NCBI GenBank assembly: GCA_021397835.1
Contig: JAJFZO010000896.1
Span: 4,194,501 to 4,258,500 of the forward strand
Origin: Moringa oleifera
Lineage: Eukaryota > Streptophyta > Magnoliopsida > Brassicales > Moringaceae
Length of the DNA stretch: 64,000 nucleotides
Reading direction: 5' to 3'
In this document: positions 38,151 to 53,855 of the stretch, in pieces
Numbering within the stretch: the stretch's first letter is position 1
Layout: the number at the start of each line of letters is the position of its first letter
Made by a program: the position numbers and the translations under genes
The notes under the pieces: model-generated
The model's database searches: none
What the model was told of the DNA's origin: nothing
The model's input: only the letters and a program-made list of their open reading frames with translations

Positions 38151-41100
38151 GATGGCCTAGCATTAGTGATGATCACTGGGAGAGCCTAACGATTTCTAAG
38201 GGACAGTCAGTGGCATTGGCAGATGCTTGCGCTAACTTTGGGGGAACCTAACAATCGCCTAGCTACTGTTGTAAGGCAATTGCTGATGTTGGCAGATGCA
38301 AGGACCTACACTAAAGGAACCTAGGGATTGCCCAGCTATTAGTGCATGGCAGTTCTTCGTATCACTATATGTTAGTGCTAGCACTAAGGAGCCAAGCAAT
38401 GACCCTATGATGGTCATTGGCATAAGGAGAGCCCAATGACTATAACTAGGTCGTTACTTACATTGGTAGAAGCAAATGTTAGCATTAGGGAATCTTAGCG
38501 ATGACCTAGCAACACTTATTAGAGTTGGTCGACATCTGTGCTGGATTTTACTAATGATGGCCCGACGACAATCACTTAAGCAGGCAGACATAATTGTAAG
38601 CACTGAACGAGCCCAACGATAGCCTAGCAGTAATAGTTGACATTGGGAGAGCCTTACAATGACTACGAGGGATTCGCTAGTGTAGATAGATGCTTGTGTT
38701 AGTTTCACGAGAATCCAATGACTACCTAACTTTTTTTTCGGTACTGTTGCTGGCATTAATAGACGCTAGTGCGAGCACTGGGGAAGCCCAGCGATGATAC
38801 CATGATAGTCACTGGCATTGCGAGAGCCCAATAACCACTGCTGGACAATCACTAACATTAGTAGATGGCAGCACTAGCGGTGGAACATCTCAGCAATGAC
38901 CTAGTGATAATTATTGGCATTGGCAAATGTCAACACTAGGTTCTCTTGACGATGGCCTAACTGCTATCATTGGCATACATAGACATGAGGGCAAGTATTA
39001 AAGGGTCAAACAACCACCTAGCAACAGTAGTAAGCATTAAGAAAGCCTAACAACTTATGCGAGCATGTCATTGGTGCAAGTGAATGTTTACGCTAGCTTT
39101 ACAAGAACCCAACGACTACCCACCTATTGTTATGAGGCAGCTAGAAATGTTGGTAGACGTCGGCACTAGTGCTAGAGGAGCACATGGATTGCCTAGCCAC
39201 TACTGCGAGGTAGTTGCTAGTGTCGTTAGCCACTAGTGCTAGCATTGGGGGAGCCCAGTGACAACCTAATTATAGTCACTCATATTGGGAGAGCCTAATG
39301 ACTACTACTAGGTGACCGCAAATGCTGGTAGATGCTAGTGCTAGCACTAGTGGATCTCAGCGATGACCCAGCAGTAGTTGTTGATGCTGCCAAACATCTA
39401 CACTAGGTTGCCCTGACAATGACTCATTGGCAATTACAAGCACAGGAAAACATGAAAGTAAGCACTAGAGGAGCCCAACAATGGCCTAGAAGTTGTGTTT
39501 GGCACTAGAAGAGCCCAACGGTGACTGCAGAGAAGTCCCTGGTGTTACCAAACGCTCACGCCAATTTTAGGGGAACTTAACGACTTCCTAGCTATAGCTG
39601 CAGGGCAGTCACTAGTGTTGGTTGACGTCAACACCAACATTAAGGGAACTAAGGGACTTTTTAGCAATTAGTATGGAGTAGGTGCTGGTGTGAGCAGATG
39701 CTAGTGCCAGCAATAAGGAAGCCTAGCGATGACCACATGACAATCACTAGCAATGGGATAGTCTAACAATTGACTCTCGGGGAGTCACTAGCACTGGTAG
39801 AGGCTAGCACTAACATTAAAAGAGCTCAGCAACGATGACCTGAAGATAGCCATAAGCATTGCGAGTGCCCTACAATTATTCCTAGGCAATCATTAGCCAT
39901 GGTAAACATCTATACAGGGTTCTCCCAGTGAAGGCTAAGCGACAGTAGCAGGCAAAGGTAAACACGAGGGCAAGCACTAAAAAAGCCTAATGACAACTTG
40001 GCAGTTGTAGTGGGTAGTAGGAGAGCCCTATGATTGCCATAAGGAAGTTGTTCATACTAGAGACCTTAGCACAAACTTTGTTGGAACCCAATGACTACGT
40101 AACGACTATTGTAGGGTTTCTTAGTGGTATTATCAAAGGCCAGTGCCTAGATTAAGGGAACAGAGGGACTGCTAAGCTATTGCTATGAAGTAGTTGCTAA
40201 TATTAAGAAACACCAATTCTAGCACTGAGAGAGCCCAGCAATGACCCCATCACAGTCACTGGTGTTGGGAGAGCCTAATAACTATAGCTATGCAGTTATT
40301 GACGTTGGTTGCAGCTAATGCCACCAGTAGAAGAGCTTAACGATGACCTAAAAATAATCATTGGTGCTAGCACACATCTGCGCTTGGTTCCCTCAGCAAT
40401 GGTCCAGTGACTATTGTTGGCATAGCTAGACATGAGGGCCAGCATTAGAGGAGCCTAACAATTGCTTAATAGCGATAGTTGGCATTTAAAGAGCCCAACG
40501 ATTGTTGCAGGATAGACCTTGGAGCTAGCAAATGTGAGCGCCAGCTTTAGGGAACCCAACGACTACCCAACTATTACTGCAGGGTAATTGGTAGTGTTGG
40601 CACACGCTAGTGCCAATACTAAAGGAATCCAAGGATTACCCAATTATTAATGCAGGAGAGTTATTGGTGTCAGTAGACGTGAGTGCCAACATCGAAGGAG
40701 CCTAATGGTAACCTTGCACAGTTGTTAGCACTGGGAGAGCCTAACCACTCCTGTGGAGAAGTCTCAAGTGCTGGCAGACGTTAGTGCTAGCTTTAAGGAA
40801 ACCCAACGACTGCCTTACTATGACTTCAAGGTAGTTGCTAGTGTTAGTTGACGCTAGTGCTAGCTTCGAGGGAGCCCAAGGATAGCAATATAATTGTCGC
40901 TCGTGTTGTAAGAGCCCAATGACTACTGTTCAGTAGTCATTGGCACTGTTTGAGGCCAATGTTGCACTAAAGGAGCTCAACAACAACGACTTAATGATAG
41001 TCAGAGGAGTTGAAAGGGCTCTGCGGCTACTATTAGGCAATCGTTAACGCTGGCAAACATCTACATAAGGTTCCTTCAGCGATGGCTAAGGGGCAATTAC

Positions 41101-44100
41101 CAGCAAAAAGTGAGGGCAAGTACTAGAGGAGCCTAACAATGGCTTAGCAGCTGTAGTGGGTATTGAGAGAGCCTAATGACTACTACGAGGCAGTTACTAG
41201 TGTTGGAAGACGCTAATGTCGACCTTGTAAGAGGCTAGGGACTACCCTATGATAGTCGTTGGCATTGTGAAAGCCCAACAACTACTGCTAGGCATTCGTT
41301 GGCACTGTTTGAGGCTAGTGCAGCACTAAAGGAGCTTAACGATGAGTCAACGGTAATCGCTAGCACTAGCACACATTTGAACTAGGTTCCCTTAACAATA
41401 GCCCAGTTGTAATTGCTAGCATCGATAGATGCAATAACAAGCACTAGCAAAGTAAAAGCAATAGATTAGCAGTAGTTATTGGCGTTAGAAGATCCTATTG
41501 ACTGTGGTAGGAAAGTCACTAGTTTTGGCTGATACTAATGCCACTTTTGGACCCAACGACTGCCTAGCTATTACTACGAGAAAGTTACTAGTGTTAATAA
41601 ATGCTAATACTAACACTGACTGAGCCTTGCAACATCTCCACGACAGTCACTGGCATTGAAGAACCTAATGATGTCTCCATGATGGTCTCTTTGATAGTCG
41701 CTATTTGAGGCCAAATGTTGGCATTAGTGGAGCTCAACAACAACCTAGTAGCCGTCACTTATACTGGTAAACATTTGCATTGGGTTCCCCTAGCATTGGC
41801 CCAATGGTTGTCTTTGGCACATGTAAATGCGAGAACAAGCCCTGAAGGAGCCCAACAATGGCCTTGCAATTGTAGTTAGCAATGGGATAGCCCAATGACT
41901 ATTGTGGGGAAGTTGCAAGTGCGAGTAGGCACTACACTAACTTTTGGGGAAGCTAATGATTGCCCAACTGCTACTTTAGTGTAGTTGCTTATGTCGGTAG
42001 GAGCTAACAGTAGCACCAGGAGAGCTTACCGATGACCTAATGGCACTCATTGATGCTAGCAAACATCTGCGTTGCGTTCCCTCAATGATGGCCCAGTGAA
42101 CGTCGTTGGCATAGGTAGGCACGAGGGCAAGCATTGGGAAAGCTTAACAATTGCAAGAAAGACACTAGTGTTGGCAGACGCTAGAGTCAGCTTTAGGAGA
42201 GCCCAACGACTACCTTGCCATTATTTCACGGCAGTTGCTCGTGTTGACAAACGTCAGCGTTAACATGAATGGAACCTAGGGACTACCCTATTATTACTCT
42301 GAGGCATTTGTTAGTGTTGGTAGATATTGGTCTTAACAACGGGGGAGCCTAGTGATGATCCCATGATAATCGTCAATATTGCGTGAGTTCGATGGCTACT
42401 GCTAGGCAACTATAGATGGTTACAGAAGCCGACGACAACAATAGGGGAGATGCTCGTTGGTGGTAGCAAACATCTACGTTGGTTCCCCGAGTGATGGCCT
42501 GAAGATAGTCACTGACATAGGTAGACGCGAGAGTAAGCACTAGAGGAGCCTAACAATGGCTTACATGTAAGAGTCCAATGACTACTATCGGGAAGTCACT
42601 AGTGTTGGCAAACACCAACTTTAGGGGAAACTAACAACTATCCAGTTAGAGGAATAGGTTAGTTGCTAGTGTTGGCAAACACTAGCACCAGCACAATAGT
42701 AGCCTAGGGACCGCTTAGCTAATGTCGCGGAGTAGTTGCTCGTATTGGTAAAAACTAGTGCTAGCTCTAAGGAAGCCTAGCCATTATTGTTCAAAGACCG
42801 CAACGACTACAACTGGGTAGTCGCTGATGCTAGTAGCTTTGGCAAATGCCAGTGCAACATTAAGGGCACCTAGGGACTATTGATCAATCACTACGGGTTA
42901 GTTACTAGTGTCAGCAGAAGCAAGTGCTAGCATCGGGGGAGCCCAATGACGTCCCCATGATAGTTAGTGGCATTAGAAAGTCCAACGACTATGCATGGTA
43001 GTGGCTGGCACTGTTTGAGGCCAGTACCAGCAATAAGAGTGTCGACGACAATCTAACGATAGGTCATTGGCGCTCGCAAACATTTGCACTGAGGTCCTTC
43101 GGCGATGTGCTAGTGATAGTCACTAGCATAAATAGGCACGAGGGAAGCACTTATGGAGCCTAATGACAATGATGGAGAAGTCATTAGTGTTGGCAGATGC
43201 TAGTGCCTACTTTTGGGGAACCTATCAATTGCCTAGCTATTATTACAAGGCAGTTGTTAGTGTTAGCAGATGGCAGCGCCAGCACTAAGGGAATGCAAGG
43301 ATTTCCCAGCTATTACTATAGGGTAGTCGCTTATGTGTGTAAAGCTAGTGCCAGTACCAACGAAGGCTGAGAAAGTCCCCATGATAGTCACTGGCCCAGT
43401 TGTCAATGCTAGTAAAGGCCAACACCATCACTCGGGGAGCTCAGTAATGACCCAGTAATAGTCACTAAGTTCCTTTAGCATGGCCCAATGAATGTCACTG
43501 GTGCAGTTAAACGTGATGACAAGCACTAGAAGAGCCCAACGATGGCTTAGTAGTAATTGTTGGCACTATGAAAGCTCAATGATGATTCCAAGAAAGTCAT
43601 TGGTGCTAGAAAATGCTAGCACTAGCTTTGGGGAACCCAACAAGCGCACAACAGTTCCTTATGTTGGCAAATGCTGACGTCACAACTAACAGAACCCTAA
43701 GATTGCCCAGCTACTACTGCGAGGCAATTATTGGCGTCGGTAGACAATAGTGCTAGCACCAATGGAGCCTTGTGATGTCCCGATAATAGCTGCTGGCATT
43801 GAAAATGCCTAATGGTTATTGCCTGATAATCTTTAGTGGTGTTTGAGGCTAGTGCCAACATTAGGGAGCTCAATGATGAACTAGCAGCAGTTATAGGTAC
43901 TAGCAGACATTTGCATTAGTTTTACTCAATGATGGCCTAACGACAGTCACTAGCATAGGTAGACACATGGGCAAGCACTTCAGGAGCCCAATAATGACCT
44001 TGCAATAGTAATTGGTGATTGAAGAACCCAACAACTACCTAACCACTCTTATGGGTTAATTGCTCATATTACCAAAAACGAGTGCTAAACTTAGGGAATC

Positions 44101-46440
44101 GAGTACGAGGCAATTGTTAGTGTCGGTAGATCCTAGTTCTAGCACAAGGGAAACTCAGCAAAAACCTAATGGTGCTCGTTGGTATTAGCAAACATTTGCA
44201 CTTGATTCCCTGAGCGCCATCACTAGAGGCACTCGGAGATGAACCATGATAGTGACTGGCACTAATTGATATCTACAATAGGTGTTATCAGTGATGGCCT
44301 AGCAACAGTCATTGGAGAAGGTAGACATGGGAGAAAGCATTAAAGGAGCCTACAAAGGCCTAGCAGCAACACGTGGCATTAGGAGAGCCTAACGACTATT
44401 ATAAGGAAGTCACTACTGCTGGTAAATTTTAGCACCAACCTTAAAGGAACCCAATGGCTGCCTAGCTACTATTGTCGGGTAGTTGTTATTACAAGATGAT
44501 GCCAGCACTAGCGCTAAGGGAACCTAAAGATTGCCTAGCTATTGCTTTAAGGTAGTTACTAGTGTCAGTAGACACTAGTGTTGGTACCGAGGGAGCCCTA
44601 CAATGGCTCTATGACAGTCAGTAATGTATGGAGAGCCCAACGACTACTACTGAGAAGTCATTACGCCAGCGCCATCACCAAGAGAGCTTAGAGATGACCC
44701 AACAATAATCACTATAGCTTGTAGACATCTGCGTTTAATTCCTTTAGCGATGGCCCTACGGCAGTCGTTGGTGCAAGTAGACGCGAGGGAAAACACTTGA
44801 GGAGCCCAATGATGGCATAGTAATTGCTATAAGGAACTTTTTGGAGTCTATACACGCTAGTACAAGCACTGGGGAGCCCAACGATGGCCCCGTGATAGTC
44901 GCTCGTGTTGGATGAGCCCAATCACTATTGCTAAGCAATCACCGACATTGGCAAACACAAGCTTTAGCACAAGGAGAGCTCAGCAATGGCTAACAATAGT
45001 CACTAGCACTAGTAAATATCTGTGTTAGGTTCCCCAATGATGGCCCAATGGTAGTCTTTAGTGCAAATAGACAAAAAGGCAAGCATTAGAGGAGACTAAT
45101 GAGGGCTTAGCAGCAGTAATTGGCATTGGGAAAGCCTATCGACTATTGTAAGGAAGTCATTTATTTTGGCTGATGCTTATGCTAGCATTAGAGAAACCCA
45201 ATGACTGCTCAGCTACTCCTATGAGGCAATTACTAGCGTTGGCAAACGCTAGCGCAAGCAGTAAGGGAACCCATGGATTTCCCAATTATTGTTGTAGGGT
45301 AGTTTTTGGCGTTGGTGGACTCCATTGCTGGTGTTGCTTATGTTGGCAGACATCAATGCCAGCAGTAAGGGAACCTTTGGACTTCATAACTATTGCAGCA
45401 GGGTAGTTGCTACTGTCAGTAGATGCTATCAGCACTAGGGGAGACTCGTGACGACTCCACAATAATTGCTGGCATTGATAGACCCCAACAACTATTGTTA
45501 AGTAATCGCTAGCGCTGATAGAGAGATGCACCATCATTAGGGGAGCTTAGCGATGACCTAGTGGCACTTGCTTCCGTTGGTAGATATTGATGCTATGTTC
45601 CCCTAGCGATGGCCCAACAGTAGTCGATGGCATAGGCAGACGCATAGACAAGCACTAGAGAAATGGCCAAGTAGTAGTAGTTGGCATTGAGAGAGCCCAA
45701 CAACTCTTACAGGGTAGCTGTTGGGACTGGGAAATCCTAGCACTAGCTTTAGAGGAACCTAACGACTGTTTAGGTATTGCTACGAAGCAATTAAAGCTTT
45801 CGATTGATGCTAGAACTAATACTATGGGAACCTTGGACTGCTCAACTATTCTTGTGGGGTAGTTATTGCTATTGGTAGATGCCAATTCTAGCATTAAGAG
45901 TGTCTAATGATGACCCCATGACCGTCATGATCATTAGGAAAGCCCAACCTCTCTCCTGGGCAATCTTAGACACTCGTAGATGCCAGTGGTAGTACTAGGG
46001 GAGCTCAGCAACATTGTAGTGGTAGTCGTTGGCACAAGCAGACATAAGGGCAAGCACTAGACGAGCTTAATGATGGCCTAACATTAGTAGTTGGCATTAG
46101 GAGAGACCAATAATTGGTGCAGAGAAGTCGCTAGTGGCAGCAGACGCTCAACCAGCTTTGGGGGAACCTAATGACTGTCTAGCTACTGCTATAGGGTAGA
46201 TATTAGTATCAGTAGACACTTGTGCCAGCATCAAGGGAAACTAGGGATAACCTCATGATAGTCGCTCTTATTGTGAGAGCCTAACAACTGTTGTTGGGCA
46301 ATCGCTAGCATTGATAGTGGCTAGGACCATCACTAAGGGATCTCTACGATGTCTTAGTAGTAGTACCTAGCACTGACAAAGATCTACGTTGGGTTCCCCC
46401 ATTGATGGCTTAGTGGACATCGCTGGCGCAACTAGACGTG

Positions 46441-46536
46441 AGGGCAAGCACTAAATGAGCCCAATGATGGCCAAGGCAAGCACTAAATGAGCCCAATGAT
46501 GGCCAAGGCAAGCACTAAATGAGCCCAATGATGGCC
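46441..46536 (+). repeat. Three perfect 32-bp tandem copies
   Basis: Copies start at 46441, 46473 and 46505. Each runs from 'aggcaagcactaaatgag' to 'cccaatgatggcc', and they are identical except for one G/A in the second base of the first copy. This is the least diverged repeat in the array and probably very young. It is confined to a single A module. Confidence -1.
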
Positions 46537-49500
46537 TAGTAGTACTTAGGATTGATAAAGCCTAATAACTGGTATAAAAAAATTGTTAGTGTTGGCAAAC
46601 CTTAACATCAACTTTGGAGAAACCTAACGACTACCCAATTACTATTATAGGAAAATTGCTAGTGTTGGTAAATGTTAGTGTTTGCACTAGGAGAACCTTT
46701 TAAACTGCCCAACTATTACTGCGATGCAGTTACTAGTGTCGGTAGATTCTAGTGTTAGGATCGACGAGTCCCATCGACATCCCCATGATAATCGCTAGCA
46801 TTGAGAGAGTCCAACGAGTGTGACTGGCAATTTCTGGCACTGTTTAAGGTCAATACCAACACTAAGAGAGCTTAACGACAATCTAGTGACAATCATTCGC
46901 GCTAGCATACATCTCTACTAGGTTCCCCTGGTGATGGCCCAACAGTAGTTGCTAGCATAGGTAAACGCTAAGGCACATAATTAAGGAGACCAATGACGGA
47001 ATAGTAGTAGTAATTAGAGTTACGAGAGATAGACGACTATTGTAGGGCAACAGTTCATGCTAATAAACGTTAGCGCTAAATTTAGGGGAACCAATGACTG
47101 CCTAGCTACTACAGCACGAAAGTTATTAGTGTTATAGGACGCAAATGACAACACTAGAGGAACGCAAGGGTTGTCTAGCTATTACTGCAGGACAGTTATT
47201 GGTCTCAGTAGACACTAATGCAATCACTAGGGCCACCGAGCGATGACCCTATGACAGTCATTAGCGTTAGGAGAGCCCAATGACTACGATTGAGAAGTCC
47301 TTAACACGCTTATAATCAAGCACCAGCACTAGAGGAACATAGCAACGACTCAAAGGCAGTCATTGGCATTAGCAAACATCTACAATGGGTCCCCCCAACA
47401 AAGCATAAGCGACTATAGTAAGCACTAGAATAGGCTAACGATGGCTTAGCAGTAGTAATGGGTATTGGGAGAGCCCATCGACTGTTGCATGGTAGTCGTT
47501 GGTGCCTATGAACACTACCATCAATTTTGTTGGAAACCCAATGACTATCGAGCTACTACTGAAAGATAATTGCTAGTGTCAACAAATGCTAGCGCCCATA
47601 TTGGAACCTAAGGACTACTCATGTATTGCTGCTAGGCAGTTGCTAGTATTAATAGATGCTATTCTCGCACTATGGGAGCCAACGGATGGAAAGCCCAATG
47701 ACTGCTATTGGGTAATCGGTGACACTGGTAGAAGGCAGCCCCAGCACTAAGGGATCCCAACAGCTTCACAACTATTATTAAGGGGTAGTTACTTGTGCTA
47801 GCAGACGCTAACACTTGCTTTGGTGTTTGTAAACACCGGTGCCTATACTAGAAGAACCTATGAACTGGCTAACTATTTATGTGGCATAGTTACTAGCGTT
47901 GGTAGATGCTAGTGCTAGCACTATAGGAGCCCAACAACATCCCCACAATAGTTACTACCATTAGGATAGCCCAACGATTGTTGTTGTGTACTCGCTAGTG
48001 TTGTTTAAGGCTAGTGCCAGTACTAAGGGAGTTCTTCAATGACCTAGTGGCAGTAGCTGGCACTAGTAAATATTTACACTATGCTCCCTCAATAATGCCC
48101 CAATGATAGTCGCTAGCACAAATAGATGTTAATGCTAGCTTTGGGGCAATCGCTAAAAAGGCGCAATGACTATTGCGGGTCAATCACTAGTACTAGTAAA
48201 TTCTAGGGCCAGCTTTGGGGGACCCTAATGACTACCCAACTACTGTAGTAACGAAGTTGTTAATGTTAGTAGATGCCAATGCTAGCACTAAGGGAATGTA
48301 AGGGCTGCCCAGCTATTACTTAGAGGCAAGTGCTAGTGTTAGTAGACACTAATACTTGGATCGGGTTACCTAACGATGACCTCATAGATGTTGGTAGAGC
48401 CTAACGATGATTGCTAGGTAGTCACTAACATTGGTAGAAGCCAGCACTAGTAAGAAGGGAGCTAAACAACCACCCAAACAGAGTCGCTCGCATTAGTAAA
48501 CATTTGCATTGGGTTCCCCTAATGATGGACAAAGAACAGTCATTGGAGCAAGTAGATGCGAGGGCAAGCACTAGAGCAACCCAAGGACGATTTAGTAGTA
48601 CTAATTGGTATCGTGGAGAGCATAAAGACTGCTGCTGGGTAGCCATTGGTGCTTGTAGACACTACCGCTGGCTTTGGGGGAACCTAACGACTATCCAGCT
48701 ACTATTGTGAGGCTATTGCTAGTGTTGACAAACGTGAGCACTAGCACTAATAAAACCTAAGGACTACTTAACCATTGTTATAAGTAATTAGTTTAGGTTG
48801 GTCAATGTTAGTTTGGCATCGGGCAACCCAGCGACGCCCCAAGACAATAGCTAGCATTGAGAGAGCATCAACGACTACTATTGGGTAGTCATTGACGCAA
48901 GTAATAGTGAGTACCAATACTAGAACAGCTCAGTGATGACCTTATGACACTTGTCGACACTGGGAGATGCAAGAACAAGCACTGAGAAAGGCCAACGACT
49001 GCACGGTAAGTCGCTGGTGGTGGTAGACATTAGAGTTAGCTTTGGGGGAACCCAATGACTGCTTAGTCACTACTGTTGGGCAATTGCTGGGGTTGGTAAA
49101 TGCCTGTGCTTGCACTAGAGCCTAAGGACTGCTCATTTATTACTGCAAAGTAGTTGTTTGGTGTTAGTAAACATAAGCACTAGCACCAAAGGAGCCTATT
49201 GACGATCCCATGACTATTGCTGGTGTTAGTGAGCCTAACAATAGCAGTAAGGCAGTCACTACTATTGGTAGTCACTAGTGCCAGCGCTAGGGAGCTTGGC
49301 AACTGCCCAATGGTAGTCGCTTGCCTTGGCAGACATCTTTTGTGGATTTCTCTAGCGATGGCCCAACGACGATCGTTGGTGCAGGTAAATGCGAGGGCAA
49401 GAACTAGGGGAGCCCAATAGTGGCCTAGTAAGAGTAATTGGAATTAGAAGAGCCTAACAACTGTTGTAAGGAAGTCACAGCTACTCATAGGCACTAGTGC

Positions 49501-51479
49501 CAACTTTTGAGAAACCCAATGACTGCCCAGTTACTATTACGATGCAGTTACTGGAATTGGCAAAAGCTAGTGTCGGCACTGAGGGAACCTAAGGATTGCC
49601 TAACTATTATCATTGGGTAATTTTTGATGTCGATATATGCCAGTGCCAACATTGGGAGAGCCCAACTACAACCTCGTGACAGTCAGTGTCGTTGGGAGAG
49701 CCTAATAACTGCTTTTGGGCAGTTAGTGATGCAACAACTATCATTGGATTAGGAGCTCTGCGATGACTCAACAATCGTCATTGGCATTGGAAGATATCTT
49801 TGTTGGATTTTTCTAACGATGGCACAACTGCAGCCGTTGGTGTAGGTAGATGCGAAGGTAAGCACTAGTGGAGCACAACCATAGCGTGGTAAAAGTAGTG
49901 GGCATTGAAAGAGCCTAATAATTGGTGCATGGAAGTCATTAGCACAGACAAACACGAGGACAAGCACTGGAAGAACCCAATGATAGCTAGTAGTTTGCGC
50001 TAAGATAGCCCAACGACTGTTACGAAGAAGTCTCTGGTGCTGGCAGACACTTACACCAACTTTGTAGGAACTCAAATGACTACCCAACTATTGCTATGAC
50101 ATAATGGTTAGTGCGAGTAGACGTCGATCCTAGCACTAGAGGAACCTAAGGACTGCTTAGTTATAACTGTGTGGCACTCGGTGGTGTCGGTAGATGCTAG
50201 TGCTACCATTGGGTGAGCTAAGTGACAACTTAATGACAGCCATTGGCATTTGAGAGCCCAGCAACTACAAGTAGGTAGTCATTGATGTTTGCAGACATTC
50301 GCATTGGGTTGCCTTTGCAATGGCCTTATGACAGTCGTAGGTGCAAGTACATGAGAGGGCAAGCACTAGAGAAACCCAACAATGGCCTAGTAGCAGTTAT
50401 TGGTATTGAGAGAAATGAATGATGACTACGAGGAAGTCATAGGTTTTAGCAGGTGTTCACTGTCACTTTCGAGGAATCCAACGACTACCCAACTACTAAT
50501 GTAAGGCAGTCTCTAATGTTGGTTTATGTCAGTGCTAACATTAGGGAGCAAAACGAACTTCTTAACATTTATTGTAAGGTTGTTGCTTTTATTGATAGAC
50601 TTCAATGCTAGCAATGGGGGAGCTTTACGACAACCTCATGATAGTCACTGGTGTTAGGAAAGGCAAACGACTATTATTGAGTGGTTACTAAAACTGGTAG
50701 GCACCATGTTCAGCACTTGGGGAGCTCAGTGGTGATAACCCAATAATAATCATAGGCATTAGGAACACCCTACTATCATTGTTGGGCAATCGCTTGCACT
50801 AGCAAACATTTGTACTGGGTTCCTCTAGCAATGGCCAAGCATAAGTCATTGGCATCGATAGACATGAGGGCAAGCACTAAAAGAGCCCAATGACGGCCTA
50901 GCAGTCATAGTTGGCATTAAGAGAGCCAATAACTGCTATGAGGAAGTTACTATTGCTAGTTGATGCTTGCATTAGCTTTGAAGGAACCTAATGATTGCCC
51001 AACTACGGTTGTGGGATAGTTACTGGTGTTAGGCCAACGTTAAGGGAACCCAAGGACTGCCCAGTTATTATTGTAGGGTAACTGCTTGAGTCGACAGATG
51101 CTAGTACCAGCATTGGGTGAGTTTAGCTATCATCTCATGACAGTCATTGGTGTTGAGAGCGCTAATGACTGTTGTTAAGCAGTCATTAAGGATGATGGAT
51201 GCCAGCACCAGCACTTAGGGAGCTTAGTGATAACCTAGCTTTAACGAAATCGATAATTTCTGAGCTATTACTATAGTGTAATTATCGGTGTTGGTAGACA
51301 CCGACACTAGTATTAGAGGAACCCACAGACTACTCGCTATTGCTGTAGGGTAGTTACTAGGGTCAATAGATGCTAGAGCTTGCACTGGGGCAGCCCAGCG
51401 ATAACCTTATTAAATATCACAAGCATTAAGAGAACCTAACGATTACTGCGAGTACTGGCTGGTATCGGTAGACGCTAGT

Positions 51480-53855
51480 GCTAGTAGTTGCTAGCCATTG
51501 TCCTTGCAACAGCGATGGCCCAACGGCTATCGTTGATGCTAATAGAAGCGAGGGTAAGCATTAGAAGTGCCCAACAATGGCTTAGTAGCAGTTGTTGGCA
51601 TTGGAAGAGCCTAATGACTGTGGTATAACAACTGTGGTAGGGAAGTCATACATGTTTGTAAACGCACATGCCACCTTTTGAGGAACACAACGACTGCCTA
51701 GCTATTGCTATCGAGTAATCACTAGAGTTAGTTGACGTCGATGTGAGCATTAGGAAAACCAAAGGACTTAGTAGCAACTGCAGCGAGGCAGTTGCTTTTA
51801 TCGGTAGATGCCAATGCTAGTAATGGGGGAGCATAGCGATGATCCAACGATAGTCTTTTACATTAGGAGAGCCCAATGACTGGTTTTGTTACGGATCATC
51901 GTCAGTACTAAGGGAGCTCAACGGTGATGACCCAATGATAGTTAGAGGTGTTGGGAGAGCCCTATATCTACTGCTAAGCAGTCGCTTGTGTTAGTAAACA
52001 TCTACACTAGGATAACTCAACGATGAGCCAGAGATAGTCGTTGGTACTCTCAGACATTTATAGTGGGTTTTCCTAGGGATGGCCTCACGAATGTCAATCA
52101 ACATCAGCACTTGCATTGAGAGAGCCTTGGAACTGCCTAACTATTGCTATGAAGCAGTTTCTAGTGTTAGTGGATGCTAATGCTAGCACCAAGGGAGCCT
52201 AGCGACATCCTTATGATAGTTGTTAGTATTGAAAGAGCCCAACGACTACTGCTCGAGAGTGCTTAGCTATTTAAGGCCAGTACAGCATTTGGGGAGCTTA
52301 ACAATGATCTAGTAGCAATCGCTCGCGCTAGCAGACATTTGCATTAGGTTCCCTAATAATGACCCAACGATAATCCCTATTGTAAGTCGAGGAGTCCAAT
52401 GACGGTGCAGCAAAAGTAGTTGGCATAGGGAAGGCATAACAACTACTCGGGGAAGTACCTGGTGTTAACAGACACTGACGCCAGCACAAAAAGAACCCAA
52501 GTACTACCTTGCTATCATTACGGAATAGTTATTGGTGTTAGTTGATGCTAGTGCCAGCACTAGAGGAATTCAGGGACAACCTTATGATAGTCATTGGCAT
52601 TGGGAGAGCTGAACAACTATTACTACGTAGTCACTAGCATTAAGGGAGCTTCGCAATGGCCTAGCAGTAATCACTAACGCTAGCAAATATCAGTGGTGTG
52701 TTCCTCTAGCTGTGGCCTAACAAAAGTAGCAAACATAAGTAGGCACGAAGGTAAGCACTAGAGGAGCTCAACGACGGCATAGTAAGAGTACCAAGTGGAA
52801 AGAGAGCCCAATGATTGTTGCGGGGCAGTCACTAATGCAGTCAGATGCTCGCACTTATTTTGGCAGAACCTAACGACTACTTAGCTATAGCAATAGGTTG
52901 TTATTGGTGTTAGGAGATGAAATTATGAACAAGTAAGTAACCCCGGGACTACCTAGCTATTACTAAATAGTAGTTGCTAGTGTCAATAGATGCTAGCACC
53001 AATATGGTGGAAGCCTTATAATAACCCTATGACAATAACTAGCATTAGGAGAGCCCAACGATTGCTATTGGGTAGTTGCTGATGCTAGTAGGCAATTACA
53101 TGGGTTGCTGACGCTAGCACACATTTTTCGAGAGGGTAAGCCCAAATGGAGCCCAACCATGACAAGTAGTAGTTATTGGCGTTAGAAACGCCTAATGACT
53201 ACTACGGGGAAATCGTTAGTGCTAGCAAATGCTCATGCCAGCTTTTGAGGAACCCAACGACTAGCTAGTTATTTTTGCAGTGCTGTTACTAGCGTTGTTA
53301 AACACCAGTGCGAGTACTAAGGGATCTTGACAATGACCCTATGATAGTCATTGTTATTGGGAGAGCCCGATAACTACTACTGCATAATCATTGACGCTAG
53401 TGGATGGCAACATGAATGCTAAAGCAACTTAATAATGACCTAGCGATAGTCATTGGTAGTTTTAGACATCAGCACTGGGTTCACCTAGTGATGGCCTAAC
53501 GGTTGTCTTTGGCACATGTAGACATGAAGGCAAGCACAGTTGAGGTTGAACGACGGCCTAGTAATAGTAATAGGCATTGAGAGAGCCCAATATCTTCTGC
53601 ACAATGTTATCGGTGCCAGTAAATACTCGCACCAGTTTTAGGGAAACCCAACGATTGCCTAGCTATTATTGCAAGGCAGTTATTAGTGTTTGTAGATGCT
53701 GATGCTAGCATTACGGGGAACGCTAAGATTGCTCAACTGTTGTTGCATGGCAGTTCCTAGTGTTCGTAAACGTTAGTGCTAGCATAAAAGAAGGCCAGCA
53801 ACGATTCAATGATGCTGGCTGGCATTATAAGAGCCTAACTAATGCTAATAAATGC
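51480..53855 (+). repeat. Super-unit S, copy 3a
   Basis: Shows the ordered S variants: start 'gctagccattgtccttgc' near 51495, 'gagccttggaact' at 52122, the 'tatttaaggcc' variant near 52268, 'gaacccaagtactacc' near 52493, and 'gtaagagtaccaagtgg' near 52780. It is colinear with copy 2a at an offset of about 39.6 kb. Confidence -1.
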
